In this document: positions 6,862-14,243 of the stretch, in pieces
How the letters are laid out: each line of letters opens with the position of its first letter
Position numbering within the stretch: the stretch's first letter is position 1
Assembly (NCBI GenBank): GCA_900314375.1
Contig: OMVC01000111.1
Location: 1-14,543, forward strand
DNA: 14,543 nt
Direction: 5' to 3'
From: an uncultured bacterium
Lineage (GTDB): Bacteria > Cyanobacteriota > Vampirovibrionia > Gastranaerophilales > Gastranaerophilaceae
The notes under the pieces: generated by a model
Told to the model about the DNA's origin: nothing
What the model saw: only the letters and a program-made list of their open reading frames with translations
The model's database searches: none
Translations under genes and position numbers: made by a program

Positions 6862-7967
6862 GCGCATTGCTCAATTTGTTTTATTATTTTCTCTACACCG
6901 TCAAATTTTGCCATATTTGAAGCATTTTGTTGAATTTCTTCTAAATATTTTGGTTCATTTATTAAAGATTTAATCGAATTCAACAGAGTTTCAGGAGTAG
7001 TATCAGAATCCTCAAGATAAATTCCCGCACCGTTTTCTACCATATATTTTGCATTTTTTCTCTGGTGATCTGCGGCAGCATAAGGATATGGTATAAATAT
7101 TGTTGCAATTGAACTTGCGCACAATTCCGAAATACTTAAAGAACCTGCTCTCGATACTCCAATATCACTTGCTTTTAATACTTCTGTCATATTATCAAAA
7201 TACGGTCGAAGAATAATATTTTTATTTTGCTCCCAATCAGGATATACATTTTTTAAAGCCTTAATTACATCTTCATAATTTCTTTTACCTGTTTGGAAAA
7301 TAACTTGTATATCCATATCTTGGGATAATTCTTTCAATATTTGAACAGTCGCTTCATTTATTTTTTTTGCACCTTGTGAACCACCCATAACACACAGTGT
7401 CAACTTATTTTCCAAACCCAAAGCCTGCCTTGCCAAATCTTTTGTCAATATTGAAAACTGTTCTCTTATCGGATTACCGTTTACATGGCAATCTTTATTA
7501 TTTAATTTTTCCTTTTCAACTTCAAAAGCAACAGAAATACTTTTTGCAAACGGAGCAAGCTTTCTTGTGACAAGCCCCGGATTTGCATCGCAATCGTGCA
7601 TAACAAAAGGTACTTTCATTGTCATAGCCGCAAATAATATAGGTGCAGATACATAACCGCCCGTTCCGAAAATTACGTCAGGTTTGTATTTTTTTATATA
7701 ACCTAAACATTTTATCCAGCCGATAAACATTTGATATGCCCATTTTACCAGTTCAATACAAGCTTTTCTTGGCATACCCGAACTCATTACGGGCAAAAAA
7801 GTATAATTTTTTTCTTTTACAATATTAGCTTCTAAATTATTAGGGTTTCCTACATAATAAATTTTTTCGGTATCTTCTCTTTTCAAAAGTCCGTCAGCAA
7901 CAGCAACTGCAGGATATATATGTCCGCCCGTTCCTCCGCCTGTTATAAAATATGTTTTTTTATTCAT
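6858..7967 (-). CDS. murG: UDP-GlcNAc:undecaprenyl-PP-MurNAc-pentapeptide GlcNAc transferase
   Basis: MurG adds GlcNAc to lipid I to make lipid II at the inner face of the cytoplasmic membrane. With the ATG at 7967 it has 369 residues, a normal length. The N-terminal glycine loop GGGTGGH is at 10-16, FGTGGYVSAP at 100-109, the second loop is GGSQGAKKIN, and the donor-site region reads SRAGSLSISEL, then PYPYAAADHQRKNA and GAG. The usual HEQN motif is instead HDCDANPG (124-131): His124 is kept while the Glu, Gln and Asn positions are Asp, Cys and Asp. I chose the ATG at 7967 over a GTG at 7982 because AAGGA at 7974-7978 precedes the ATG by 6 bases. The start overlaps the end of ftsW by 8 bases. 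It is the last gene of the murF-murG block, and its stop overlaps the convergent wecB stop. Confidence 0.94.
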   Translation of the reverse strand: MNKKTYFITGGGTGGHIYPAVAVADGLLKREDTEKIYYVGNPNNLEANIVKEKNYTFLPVMSSGMPRKACIELVKWAYQMFIGWIKCLGYIKKYKPDVIFGTGGYVSAPILFAAMTMKVPFVMHDCDANPGLVTRKLAPFAKSISVAFEVEKEKLNNKDCHVNGNPIREQFSILTKDLARQALGLENKLTLCVMGGSQGAKKINEATVQILKELSQDMDIQVIFQTGKRNYEDVIKALKNVYPDWEQNKNIILRPYFDNMTEVLKASDIGVSRAGSLSISELCASSIATIFIPYPYAAADHQRKNAKYMVENGAGIYLEDSDTTPETLLNSIKSLINEPKYLEEIQQNASNMAKFDGVEKIIKQIEQCA

Positions 7968-9153
7968 TTTCCGTCCTTGCACGTTTAATTCTCTGTTTTG
8001 ATATATTTAATAAAATTCCAATCATAGATAAAAATACAATAATGGATGTTCCGCCATAACTTATAAACGGTAATGTTACTCCCGTTACAGGCAATAGTGA
8101 ACTTGCAACCGACATATTTAAAAATGCTTGAAATCCGAAAATAAATGTTATACCAATTGCAAGCAATTTGCCGTACATATCAGGACAGCGCTTAGCGATT
8201 ACCATTCCTCTGTGAACAAGTGCCGCAAATAGCCCAATTATAAAGAAACAACCAAGCAATCCGAATTCTTCCGCAATTATTGAAAAAATAAAATCTGTAT
8301 GACATTCCGGCAAATATGCCAGTTTTTGAATAGAACCGCCATAACCTGTCCCGCTAAAACCGCCTGAAGCAAACGCAATCAATGATTGGATAATGTTATA
8401 GCCTTTACCCTGCGCATCACTTCCCGGATTTAACCAAATTGTAATTCTATCCATCTGATAACCTTGCAGCAATTTTGGAATTATTGAAATCAGCCCAACG
8501 CCGACAACTCCTCCCATTATACCCAAAAGCAACATAGGCCCGCCAGCTGCTAAATACAAAGCCAATCCGGTCATTAACAATATTATTACCATACTCAAAT
8601 TCGGCTGTTTAAAGACTAAAAACAACACAATAATTAAAGGAACAAAAACTTTTGTCCAAAGCTTTCCGTCTGTTAAATTTACCCTATCTTTAAATGCAGA
8701 TGCAAGCAACATACAAAACAGAGGTTTTGCGAATTCTGACGGCTGCAATTGCATAAATCCTAAATTCATCCATCTGCGAGCACCATTAATCTCCAAACCT
8801 AACGGAGTAAACTTTACTATACACAATAAAACTAAAACAATCCATAAAAATTTATAATTAAATTTTTCAAGTTTTTTATAATCAAATCCTGCAAGTTTTG
8901 CCATACAAAAGAAACCAACGCCTGCGAAGAAAACTTGTTTTAGCAGAAATGATAAAAGATTCACGCCTTCTCTTGAACATTTTGGCGCGGTAGCGGAAAA
9001 TATCGCAAGAAAACCGATTATTACCAAAAAGGTCACTATAATAATCAAAGGTTTATCAGGTGCAGAAAGTACAGTATCTGACTTTGCCCCCCTTTGTGTT
9101 AATTTTATTTTTTCGTTTTGTCTTTGGAGTGATTTATACTCGCGATAGGACAT
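7960..9153 (-). CDS. ftsW: Septal peptidoglycan glycosyltransferase FtsW
   Basis: A SEDS-family integral membrane protein that polymerises lipid II into septal glycan with its cognate class B PBP. With the ATG at 9153 it has 397 residues: a basic cytoplasmic tail (1-32), then multiple membrane helices from about 35. SEDS motifs are clear: LQPSEFAKP (136-144), GYNIIQSLIAFASGGFSGTG (251-270), YLPECHTDFIF (280-290), with D287 in the place of the essential aspartate, and LPFISYGGTS (361-370). Position between murD and murG supports FtsW rather than RodA or SpoVE. A longer reading from a TTG at 9201 would deepen the overlap with murD to 68 bases; the ATG at 9153 leaves a 20-base overlap and is preferred. 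No strong ribosome binding site precedes either start (AGAGG is 12 bases from the ATG), so translation probably depends on coupling to murD. Confidence 0.93.
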   Translation of the reverse strand: MSYREYKSLQRQNEKIKLTQRGAKSDTVLSAPDKPLIIIVTFLVIIGFLAIFSATAPKCSREGVNLLSFLLKQVFFAGVGFFCMAKLAGFDYKKLEKFNYKFLWIVLVLLCIVKFTPLGLEINGARRWMNLGFMQLQPSEFAKPLFCMLLASAFKDRVNLTDGKLWTKVFVPLIIVLFLVFKQPNLSMVIILLMTGLALYLAAGGPMLLLGIMGGVVGVGLISIIPKLLQGYQMDRITIWLNPGSDAQGKGYNIIQSLIAFASGGFSGTGYGGSIQKLAYLPECHTDFIFSIIAEEFGLLGCFFIIGLFAALVHRGMVIAKRCPDMYGKLLAIGITFIFGFQAFLNMSVASSLLPVTGVTLPFISYGGTSIIVFLSMIGILLNISKQRIKRARTENE

Positions 9154-10480
9154 GTTCTCTAAATACCTCTCCTCTGTGTTCGTAACTGTTAAACATATCA
9201 AAACTTGCGCAAGCCGGTGATAATAATATTACATCAGGCTTTAACGAAATACCTTTATCCGTTGCATCTTCTAAAGTTTGTTCTTTTATAATGTTTGAAA
9301 AACCGCTGTTGCGAAGTTCTCTTTCAAATCTTTCCGTTGCTTCCCCTATTAATATAACTGTTGTTATATGTTTATTTACTGATTGACAGAATTCTGTTAA
9401 ATCAGTATTCTTATCTCTGCCGCCTGCAATCAAGACAACATTTTGGTTGTTAAAGGAATTTATCGCAACAATTGAAGCTTCCGGATTGGTTGCCTTTGAA
9501 TCGTTATAAAAAGTTATACCGTCTTTTTGCGCAATTTTTTCCAACCTGTGAGCAGGAGCCTTAAATTCCATAATTGCATTTTTTATTGTTTCATTGTCGA
9601 TACCCGTTAATTTTGCACAAATAATTGAGCACATAATATTTTGATAATTATGCTCACCAATCAACGGACAATCGGAAATTTTTATTATTTCTTCAGCTTT
9701 CCCGTCCTGTTTGAAAATAATTGAACCATTTTCTTCGTAACAACAATTTTCTCCAAGATTTTGCGCAAACATAAATAATTTGCCTTTAACTTCTTTTGAA
9801 AATTCCAAAAGTTTCGGGTCTTTTGCGTTTAGTACACAATATTTTGCGGTTTGAGGTTCTCTAAAAACTCTTGCTTTTGCATTGAAATAATTTTCCAAAC
9901 CGTTATGCCAATCTATATGATCCGGAGTAAAATTAGTCCAAACTGCGATATATGGTTTTAGTGAAGTGCTCATATCAAGTTGGAATGAACTGGCTTCACA
10001 AACAAAATAATCTAAATTTTCATCAGCCATGGAGCAAGGTGGAGTGCCAATGTTTCCGCAAGCCTTTGTTCTTAATTTTTTTGATAAAATATGTTCCGTT
10101 AGAGAAGTGGTCGTTGTTTTACCGTTAGTTCCCGTAATTATTATAAACGGAATATCACATTCTCGATAAGCCAACTCTAATTCCGAAATAACAGGGATTT
10201 GTTCTGCTCTGACTTTTCTTATTATATCGCTTCTTGGCGAAATACCCGGGCTTGTAACCGCAAAATCTGATTTTTTAATAAAAGCCTCCGAATGACCGCC
10301 ATACTCAACATGGACTCCTAAATCCTCCAAAGCCTTTGCTCTATCCGACTGTTCTTTTGTTGTAATATCGGCAGATTCTGTTAAATACACATCTGCGCCA
10401 TGTTTTTTGGCAAATTTTGCAGCAGCAATTCCGCTTTTAGATAAACCTAAAACTAAAACTTTTTTACCCCTTACACTCAT
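9134..10480 (-). CDS. murD: UDP-N-acetylmuramoyl-L-alanine--D-glutamate ligase
   Basis: A cytosolic ATP-dependent Mur ligase adding D-Glu to UDP-MurNAc-L-Ala. The 448-residue length is typical. An N-terminal Rossmann-like domain reads VLVLGLSKSGIAAAKFAKK from residue 8. The P-loop GTNGKTTT is at 117-124 with K121. FTPDHIDWH, the NDSKATNPEA loop, IAGGRDKNTD and a C-terminal LLSPACASFDMFNSYEHRG complete the family signature. The ATG at 10480 shares one base with the mraY stop (TAATG) and is preceded by AAAGGGG. The 3' end overlaps ftsW by 20 bases. Confidence 0.96.
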   Translation of the reverse strand: MSVRGKKVLVLGLSKSGIAAAKFAKKHGADVYLTESADITTKEQSDRAKALEDLGVHVEYGGHSEAFIKKSDFAVTSPGISPRSDIIRKVRAEQIPVISELELAYRECDIPFIIITGTNGKTTTTSLTEHILSKKLRTKACGNIGTPPCSMADENLDYFVCEASSFQLDMSTSLKPYIAVWTNFTPDHIDWHNGLENYFNAKARVFREPQTAKYCVLNAKDPKLLEFSKEVKGKLFMFAQNLGENCCYEENGSIIFKQDGKAEEIIKISDCPLIGEHNYQNIMCSIICAKLTGIDNETIKNAIMEFKAPAHRLEKIAQKDGITFYNDSKATNPEASIVAINSFNNQNVVLIAGGRDKNTDLTEFCQSVNKHITTVILIGEATERFERELRNSGFSNIIKEQTLEDATDKGISLKPDVILLSPACASFDMFNSYEHRGEVFREHVLSRV

Positions 10481-11460
10481 TATATAATCCCCTTTGCAAC
10501 CAATTCATATAACAATACCGCTATTGCGGAAAACACAAATGACGCAATAGCAAACACCGTAACAACCTTCTTTTCGCTCCATCCTAATAACTCAAAATGA
10601 TGATGTATCGGTGCCATCTTAAAAACTCTTTTACCGGTAGTTTTAAAGCTCGTTACCTGAATAATGACCGATAATGTTTCAATTACAAAAACCGCACCGA
10701 AGAATATCAGCAAAAATTCAAATTTACCTAAAACTGCAATAGTACCTAACAAACCGCCAATTGCTAAAGAACCGGTATCACCCATAAATACTTGAGCTTT
10801 TGGTTTGTTGTATTCTAAAAATCCGGCTAATGCGCCTGCAACTGATGCCGAAATTATTGCCAAATCAGTTTCTCCCAATAATAATGCTATAATAGCTGCT
10901 GCAATAAAAGAAGAAACTCCGCATCCCGCAGCCAAACCGTCCAATCCATCAGTTAAATTATAAGCATTTGAAGCTCCCGTAATTATAAATACAGCAAAAA
11001 ACGGATAAAACCAGCCTAAATTTATCATATACCCGCAAATTTCAAATGTACATGCTGCAGGATTATCTATCAATAAAACAATTGTCGGTAATAAGGCGAT
11101 TGCTATTTGCCTAAAGAGTTTTCCCCTCGGAGTCAACCCATCATTACCTTTACCTTTTATCTTTATATAATCATCCTGAAACCCTGCCAAAGTGTAAAAT
11201 CCGAGTGTTATTATCGCAATAAGCGCAGTGGTTGTCATTTTTTGCGCTAAAGATAATGCGATAACCGATGCCATAATAATTGCCAAAACAATAAAGACTC
11301 CGCCTGTTGTCGGTGTTCCTTGTTTTTTAGCATGTGAATCAGGTGCTAATTCTTTAATATACTGCCCTATCATCTTCTTTTTAAGCATTTCTATATACGG
11401 AACTCCGAATAACGAACATAAAATCAGCCCCAAAAGAAATGCTACAGCTGTCATTATCAT
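10480..11460 (-). CDS. mraY: Phospho-N-acetylmuramoyl-pentapeptide transferase
   Basis: MraY moves phospho-MurNAc-pentapeptide onto undecaprenyl phosphate to give lipid I. It is a multi-pass membrane protein of 326 residues, at the short end of the family and close to Gram-positive MraY. Motifs are SHAKKQGTPTTGG (42-54), GFQDDYIK (93-100) with the Asp pair D96/D97, NAYNLTDGLDGLAAG (165-179), VFMGDTGSLAIGG (224-236, D228) and the HHH triad at 286-288 in APIHHHFELLGW. There are two in-frame ATGs, at 11460 and 11454; I chose 11460 because AAGGGG upstream is nearer to it, though still 12 bases away. It begins 8 bases after the murF stop and shares one base with murD. Confidence 0.96.
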   Translation of the reverse strand: MIMTAVAFLLGLILCSLFGVPYIEMLKKKMIGQYIKELAPDSHAKKQGTPTTGGVFIVLAIIMASVIALSLAQKMTTTALIAIITLGFYTLAGFQDDYIKIKGKGNDGLTPRGKLFRQIAIALLPTIVLLIDNPAACTFEICGYMINLGWFYPFFAVFIITGASNAYNLTDGLDGLAAGCGVSSFIAAAIIALLLGETDLAIISASVAGALAGFLEYNKPKAQVFMGDTGSLAIGGLLGTIAVLGKFEFLLIFFGAVFVIETLSVIIQVTSFKTTGKRVFKMAPIHHHFELLGWSEKKVVTVFAIASFVFSAIAVLLYELVAKGII

Positions 11461-11468
11461 AATTAAAT

Positions 11469-12791
11469 TTATCCCCTTATTTTGTTCAATATTTCTTCAA
11501 ACTTCATTGAGCGCGAAGCCTTCAAAAATATTGTATTACTCTTATCCAAATTTTCAACAATGTAACAAGAAACATCCTGTGTATTATTGAAATATTCAAC
11601 TTTTATACCCTTATTTTCCAAAGGTTTTCCTATATTTTTAGCCAATTTGCCTACAAGTAAATACATTGCTTGTTTATTAAGCGAAGATAAAAATTCACCC
11701 ACTTGAAAATGGTATTTGTCTTCATCTTCACCAAGTTCGCCCATATCTCCCAAAACGACAACAGGCTCTTTGTACAATTCGACAAAGGTCTTTACGGACG
11801 CTTTCATAGATTCGGGATTTGCGTTGTAACTGTCATTTATAAATTTAAATCCCTTAATTTCTTCAACTTCCCATCGCTTTTCAATCGGACGATAAGATGC
11901 TAATCCATTGGCTATTAACTCCGTATCCATTCCCAGTTTTAACCCTAATTCTATTGCGGATAACGAATTTTCAATATTATATTCCCCCTCAACATTCAAC
12001 TCGTATATGTAATTTTTATACTTGAATTTTGAATACGAAGGAGCTTTATCTATAATCTCAACATCATCTATTGAATAAAAAATTTTTTCTCCGTCAAAAT
12101 CCAGATGTTTTTTTATAATATCCTGATTTAACGCAATAAACGTACCACTTTTTTTTAAGCCTTTGGCAATTTCACATTTTGCTTTTGCTATATTATCTAA
12201 TGAACCCAATCTGCCAATGTGCGCACTTCCGCAATTAGTTATTATTGCAAAATCAGGCTCTAAAGGAATTGAAATTTCTTCAATTTCACCTAAGCCGCGC
12301 ATACCCATTTCAACAATTAAGGCTTGGGTATCATTATTCATACCCAATACGGTTTGACAAAAACCGATTTCATTATTGTGATTTGAAAATGTCTTTTGAG
12401 TATTAAATTTTTCTTTTAAAACAGAATAAACGAGCTCTTTTGTTGTCGTTTTTCCTGCAGAACCCGTTATACCGACAGTAATCGGATTGATTTTTTTTCT
12501 GCAATAATTTGCAATATCAATGTAAGCTTGCTTTGTATCTTTAACTTTTAATACAAATTTTGCCCCGTCATAAATATTATCAGTTGTTGTAAAATAAGCA
12601 TCCGCACCCGCTTCAAGAGCTTTATCAATAAATTTTTCCCCGTCAAAAGTTTCTCCTTTTAGCGGCAGATAAATGTCACCATTTTTTATTGTTCGGGTGT
12701 CGGTTGATATTGTATAACGGCAATTTCCCCCGTCATCTTTTAGAACCTCTGCTCCCGTTGCTATTATCAATTCCTCTTTTTTGAACATCAT
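11469..12791 (-). CDS. murF: UDP-MurNAc-tripeptide--D-alanyl-D-alanine ligase
   Basis: The last cytosolic Mur ligase, adding D-Ala-D-Ala to complete the UDP-MurNAc pentapeptide. It is 440 residues. The N-terminal substrate domain has STDTRTIKNGDIYLPLKGE (29-47). The ATP site is TGSAGKTTTKE (109-119) with K114. EMGMRGLGEIEEI and NCGSAHIGRLGS follow, then INDSYNANPESM, which binds the nucleotide substrate, and LKASRSMKFE near the C-terminus, typical of MurF. Two ATGs lie in tandem at 12791 and 12788; the first is given. GGGG lies 12 bases upstream. It is the first gene of the minus-strand mur block, divergent from rplS. murE, which often precedes murF, is absent here. Confidence 0.95.
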   Translation of the reverse strand: MMFKKEELIIATGAEVLKDDGGNCRYTISTDTRTIKNGDIYLPLKGETFDGEKFIDKALEAGADAYFTTTDNIYDGAKFVLKVKDTKQAYIDIANYCRKKINPITVGITGSAGKTTTKELVYSVLKEKFNTQKTFSNHNNEIGFCQTVLGMNNDTQALIVEMGMRGLGEIEEISIPLEPDFAIITNCGSAHIGRLGSLDNIAKAKCEIAKGLKKSGTFIALNQDIIKKHLDFDGEKIFYSIDDVEIIDKAPSYSKFKYKNYIYELNVEGEYNIENSLSAIELGLKLGMDTELIANGLASYRPIEKRWEVEEIKGFKFINDSYNANPESMKASVKTFVELYKEPVVVLGDMGELGEDEDKYHFQVGEFLSSLNKQAMYLLVGKLAKNIGKPLENKGIKVEYFNNTQDVSCYIVENLDKSNTIFLKASRSMKFEEILNKIRG

Positions 12792-12850
12792 AGTATCATT
12801 TTACCCCAAACACGATATCTGCGCATAAATTTAAGAAATATTACACAAGA

Positions 12851-12856
12851 ATTATA
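12851..12856 (-). promoter_or_regulatory. Candidate -10 box for the murF-murG operon
   Basis: TATAAT on the minus strand lies 59 bases upstream of the murF ATG and would give a leader of roughly 50 bases. No good -35 is visible 16-18 bases further up. A second -10-like TAAAAT ends only 6 bases before the ATG and would give a leaderless mRNA. Both are plausible in such AT-rich DNA. Confidence 0.35.
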
Positions 12857-12892
12857 ACTAATTTTATTAACAAATCTTTAAAACATATTTTA

Positions 12893-12921
12893 TTCACTTG
12901 CAAATAAAAAATGTTTATAAT
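12893..12921 (+). promoter_or_regulatory. Candidate rplS promoter
   Basis: TTCACT at 12893-12898 and a perfect TATAAT at 12916-12921 are 17 bases apart, a standard sigma-70-type layout with a 4/6 match at -35. TTGCAA at 12898-12903 also stands 12 bases before the -10, as it does before wecB. The start point would be near 12928, leaving a leader of about 107 bases before the rplS ATG. Confidence 0.55.
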
Positions 12922-12927
12922 ACTATC

Positions 12928-13034
12928 AAATATGCAAACGTGCGTTGCGTGGATTTTTATGTGGAAAGAATCCTTTAAGCGCAATTAAGGAATTGTATAA
13001 GTAGCATTATAGAAATATAAAGGAAAGCAGAAAA
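12928..13034 (+). promoter_or_regulatory. Structured 5' leader of rplS (possible L19 autoregulatory leader)
   Basis: Between the predicted start point and the rplS ATG are two clean hairpins. The first pairs 12951-12958 with 12966-12973 (8 pairs including one G-T, 7-base loop). The second pairs 12982-12986 with 12991-12995 (5 pairs, loop AAGG). GCAA/TTGC at 12934-12948 may form a third small stem. The ribosome binding site AAAGGA (13019-13024) lies downstream of them. Leaders controlling L19 are known in Firmicutes (an Rfam L19 leader family). Whether this one belongs to that class or is an unrelated L19 leader is not decidable by eye. Confidence 0.4.
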
Positions 13035-13391
13035 ATGAATAATCCTGTAATTGATGAATTAGAAAAAGAATATTTAAAAAGCGAATTGCCTACATTTAAT
13101 GCAGGTGATACTGTTAAAGTATTTGTAAAAATCGTTGAAGGTAACAAAGAAAGAATCCAAGCATTTGAAGGTACTATTATAAAAATGCATGGTGCAGGTT
13201 TGAATAAAACCATTACTGTCAGAAAAGTATTCCAAGGTGTTGGTGTAGAACGTGTATTCTTAATCAACTCTCCAAGAATCGACAGAATTGAAGTATTAAG
13301 ACGCGGTGATGTTAAACGTTCTAAATTGTACTACTTAAGAGAACGTTCAGGTAAAGCAACTCGTATTAAGGAAAAAATTGAAAAGAAATAA
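13035..13391 (+). CDS. rplS: Large ribosomal subunit protein L19 (bL19)
   Basis: A 118-residue bL19, the normal length, sitting at the 30S-50S interface of the large subunit. Signature stretches are FNAGDTVKVFVKIVEGNKER (21-40), QAFEGTIIKM (42-51), ITVRKV (60-65), GVGVERVF (68-75), SPRIDRIEVLRRGDVKRSKLYYLRERSGK (spanning about 79-107) and a lysine-rich tail. The ATG at 13035 has AAAGGA 10 bases upstream. The 3' end is overlapped by rbgA for 14 bases. The gene has lost its frequent partners rpsP, rimM and trmD on the 5' side, where murF is divergent instead. Confidence 0.97.
   Translation: MNNPVIDELEKEYLKSELPTFNAGDTVKVFVKIVEGNKERIQAFEGTIIKMHGAGLNKTITVRKVFQGVGVERVFLINSPRIDRIEVLRRGDVKRSKLYYLRERSGKATRIKEKIEKK
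13368..13380 (+). promoter_or_regulatory. Ribosome binding site and TTG start of rbgA inside rplS
   Basis: AAGGA at 13368-13372, a 5-base A-rich spacer and TTG at 13378-13380 form an initiation site wholly within the rplS reading frame. The conserved IHWYPGH begins only eight codons later with no ATG between, so this TTG is the likely start. Confidence 0.7.
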
Positions 13392-14232
13392 AACACATAT
13401 TCACTGGTATCCGGGGCATATAGCAAAAGCCGAAAAGAAGCTAAAGGAACAGCTTTCTTTAGTGGATGCCGTGATAGAAGTTATTGATGCGAGAATACCG
13501 CTATCAAGCAGATATGACAATATTACGGGACTTCTAAACGGGAAGCCCCGTTTTTTGTTGGTTAATAAATCCGATTTAGTTGATTTAAAAGAACTCGAAA
13601 AATTCATCAATTATTTAAAACAAGAAACTCAAACTTCCGTTATTCCTACAACCTCAAAAAGTTCTAAAGATTTAAACATCATAGTAAAAGAAGCTATCAG
13701 ACTTTCAGAACCGAGAATTCAAGCTATTATGGCAAAGGGACTATTAAGACGTCCTGCAAGAATCATGGTAGTCGGGATGCCAAATGTTGGGAAATCAAGT
13801 ATTATAAACAAACTTACCCGTTCATCTAAAACAAAAACAGGCGCAAAAGCCGGCATCACAAGACAACAACAATGGGTTAGAATAAATCCGCAATTAGAAC
13901 TTCTTGATACCCCCGGTATTATTCCTATGAAACAAGAAGACCAACAACGCGCAAATAAACTTGCGTTTGTAAATTCGGTAGGTGATAACGCATATTCAAA
14001 CGAACCCGTTGCCATAGAACTTTTAAATTTATTAAAACCTTCCCAAAAAGAAATTTTTAAACAATTTTATAATCTGGAGCAAGAAACAGAATTAAATATT
14101 GAAAATATTGCAATTGCCAGAAAATGGCTTCGTTTAGGCGATGAACCTGATATTGAAAGAACAGCAGGGTACATTTTGCGCGATTTTCGAGAAGGAAAAA
14201 TCGGCAAGTTCATATTAGATAATATCGAATAA
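13378..14232 (+). CDS. rbgA: Ribosome assembly GTPase RbgA/YlqF (circularly permuted)
   Basis: A 284-residue circularly permuted GTPase that acts in late 50S assembly. The N-terminal IHWYPGHIAKAEKKLKEQL (8-26) is diagnostic of the RbgA group. GTPase motifs come in permuted order: G4 NKSD (63-66), then the P-loop GMPNVGKSS (133-141), the switch I region GITRQQQW (159-166) and G3 DTPG (177-180). A helical C-terminal domain (about 205-284) follows, thought in this family to bind rRNA. The start is TTG at 13378, backed by AAGGA at 13368-13372 with a 5-base spacer. No in-frame ATG lies before the conserved N-terminus, so a non-ATG start is needed. It lies inside the end of rplS, giving translational coupling between an L19 gene and a 50S assembly factor; the same adjacency is known in Bacillus subtilis. 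Confidence 0.95.
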   Translation: MKRNKTHIHWYPGHIAKAEKKLKEQLSLVDAVIEVIDARIPLSSRYDNITGLLNGKPRFLLVNKSDLVDLKELEKFINYLKQETQTSVIPTTSKSSKDLNIIVKEAIRLSEPRIQAIMAKGLLRRPARIMVVGMPNVGKSSIINKLTRSSKTKTGAKAGITRQQQWVRINPQLELLDTPGIIPMKQEDQQRANKLAFVNSVGDNAYSNEPVAIELLNLLKPSQKEIFKQFYNLEQETELNIENIAIARKWLRLGDEPDIERTAGYILRDFREGKIGKFILDNIE

Positions 14233-14243
14233 TATTATTTTTT
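14217..14243 (+). terminator. Possible rbgA intrinsic terminator over the stop codon
   Basis: Bases 14217-14225 can pair with 14232-14240 (nine pairs, one G-T, six-base loop), and a T run extends to 14243. The hairpin spans the rbgA stop and runs into the end of the convergent gene. The stem is nearly all A-T, so strength is doubtful. Confidence 0.35.

Noticed and set aside
7968..7982. Extended murG start at GTG 7982
   Set aside because: It would translate the AAGGA ribosome binding site, and the ATG at 7967 starts right at the conserved N-terminal strand.
11228..11590. 120-codon plus-strand open frame across the murF/mraY junction
   Set aside because: It is antisense to two well-supported Mur genes and has no family-like motif.
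13007..13267. 86-codon minus-strand open frame over rplS
   Set aside because: It is antisense to a certain bL19 gene and reads as a shadow frame without a ribosome binding site.
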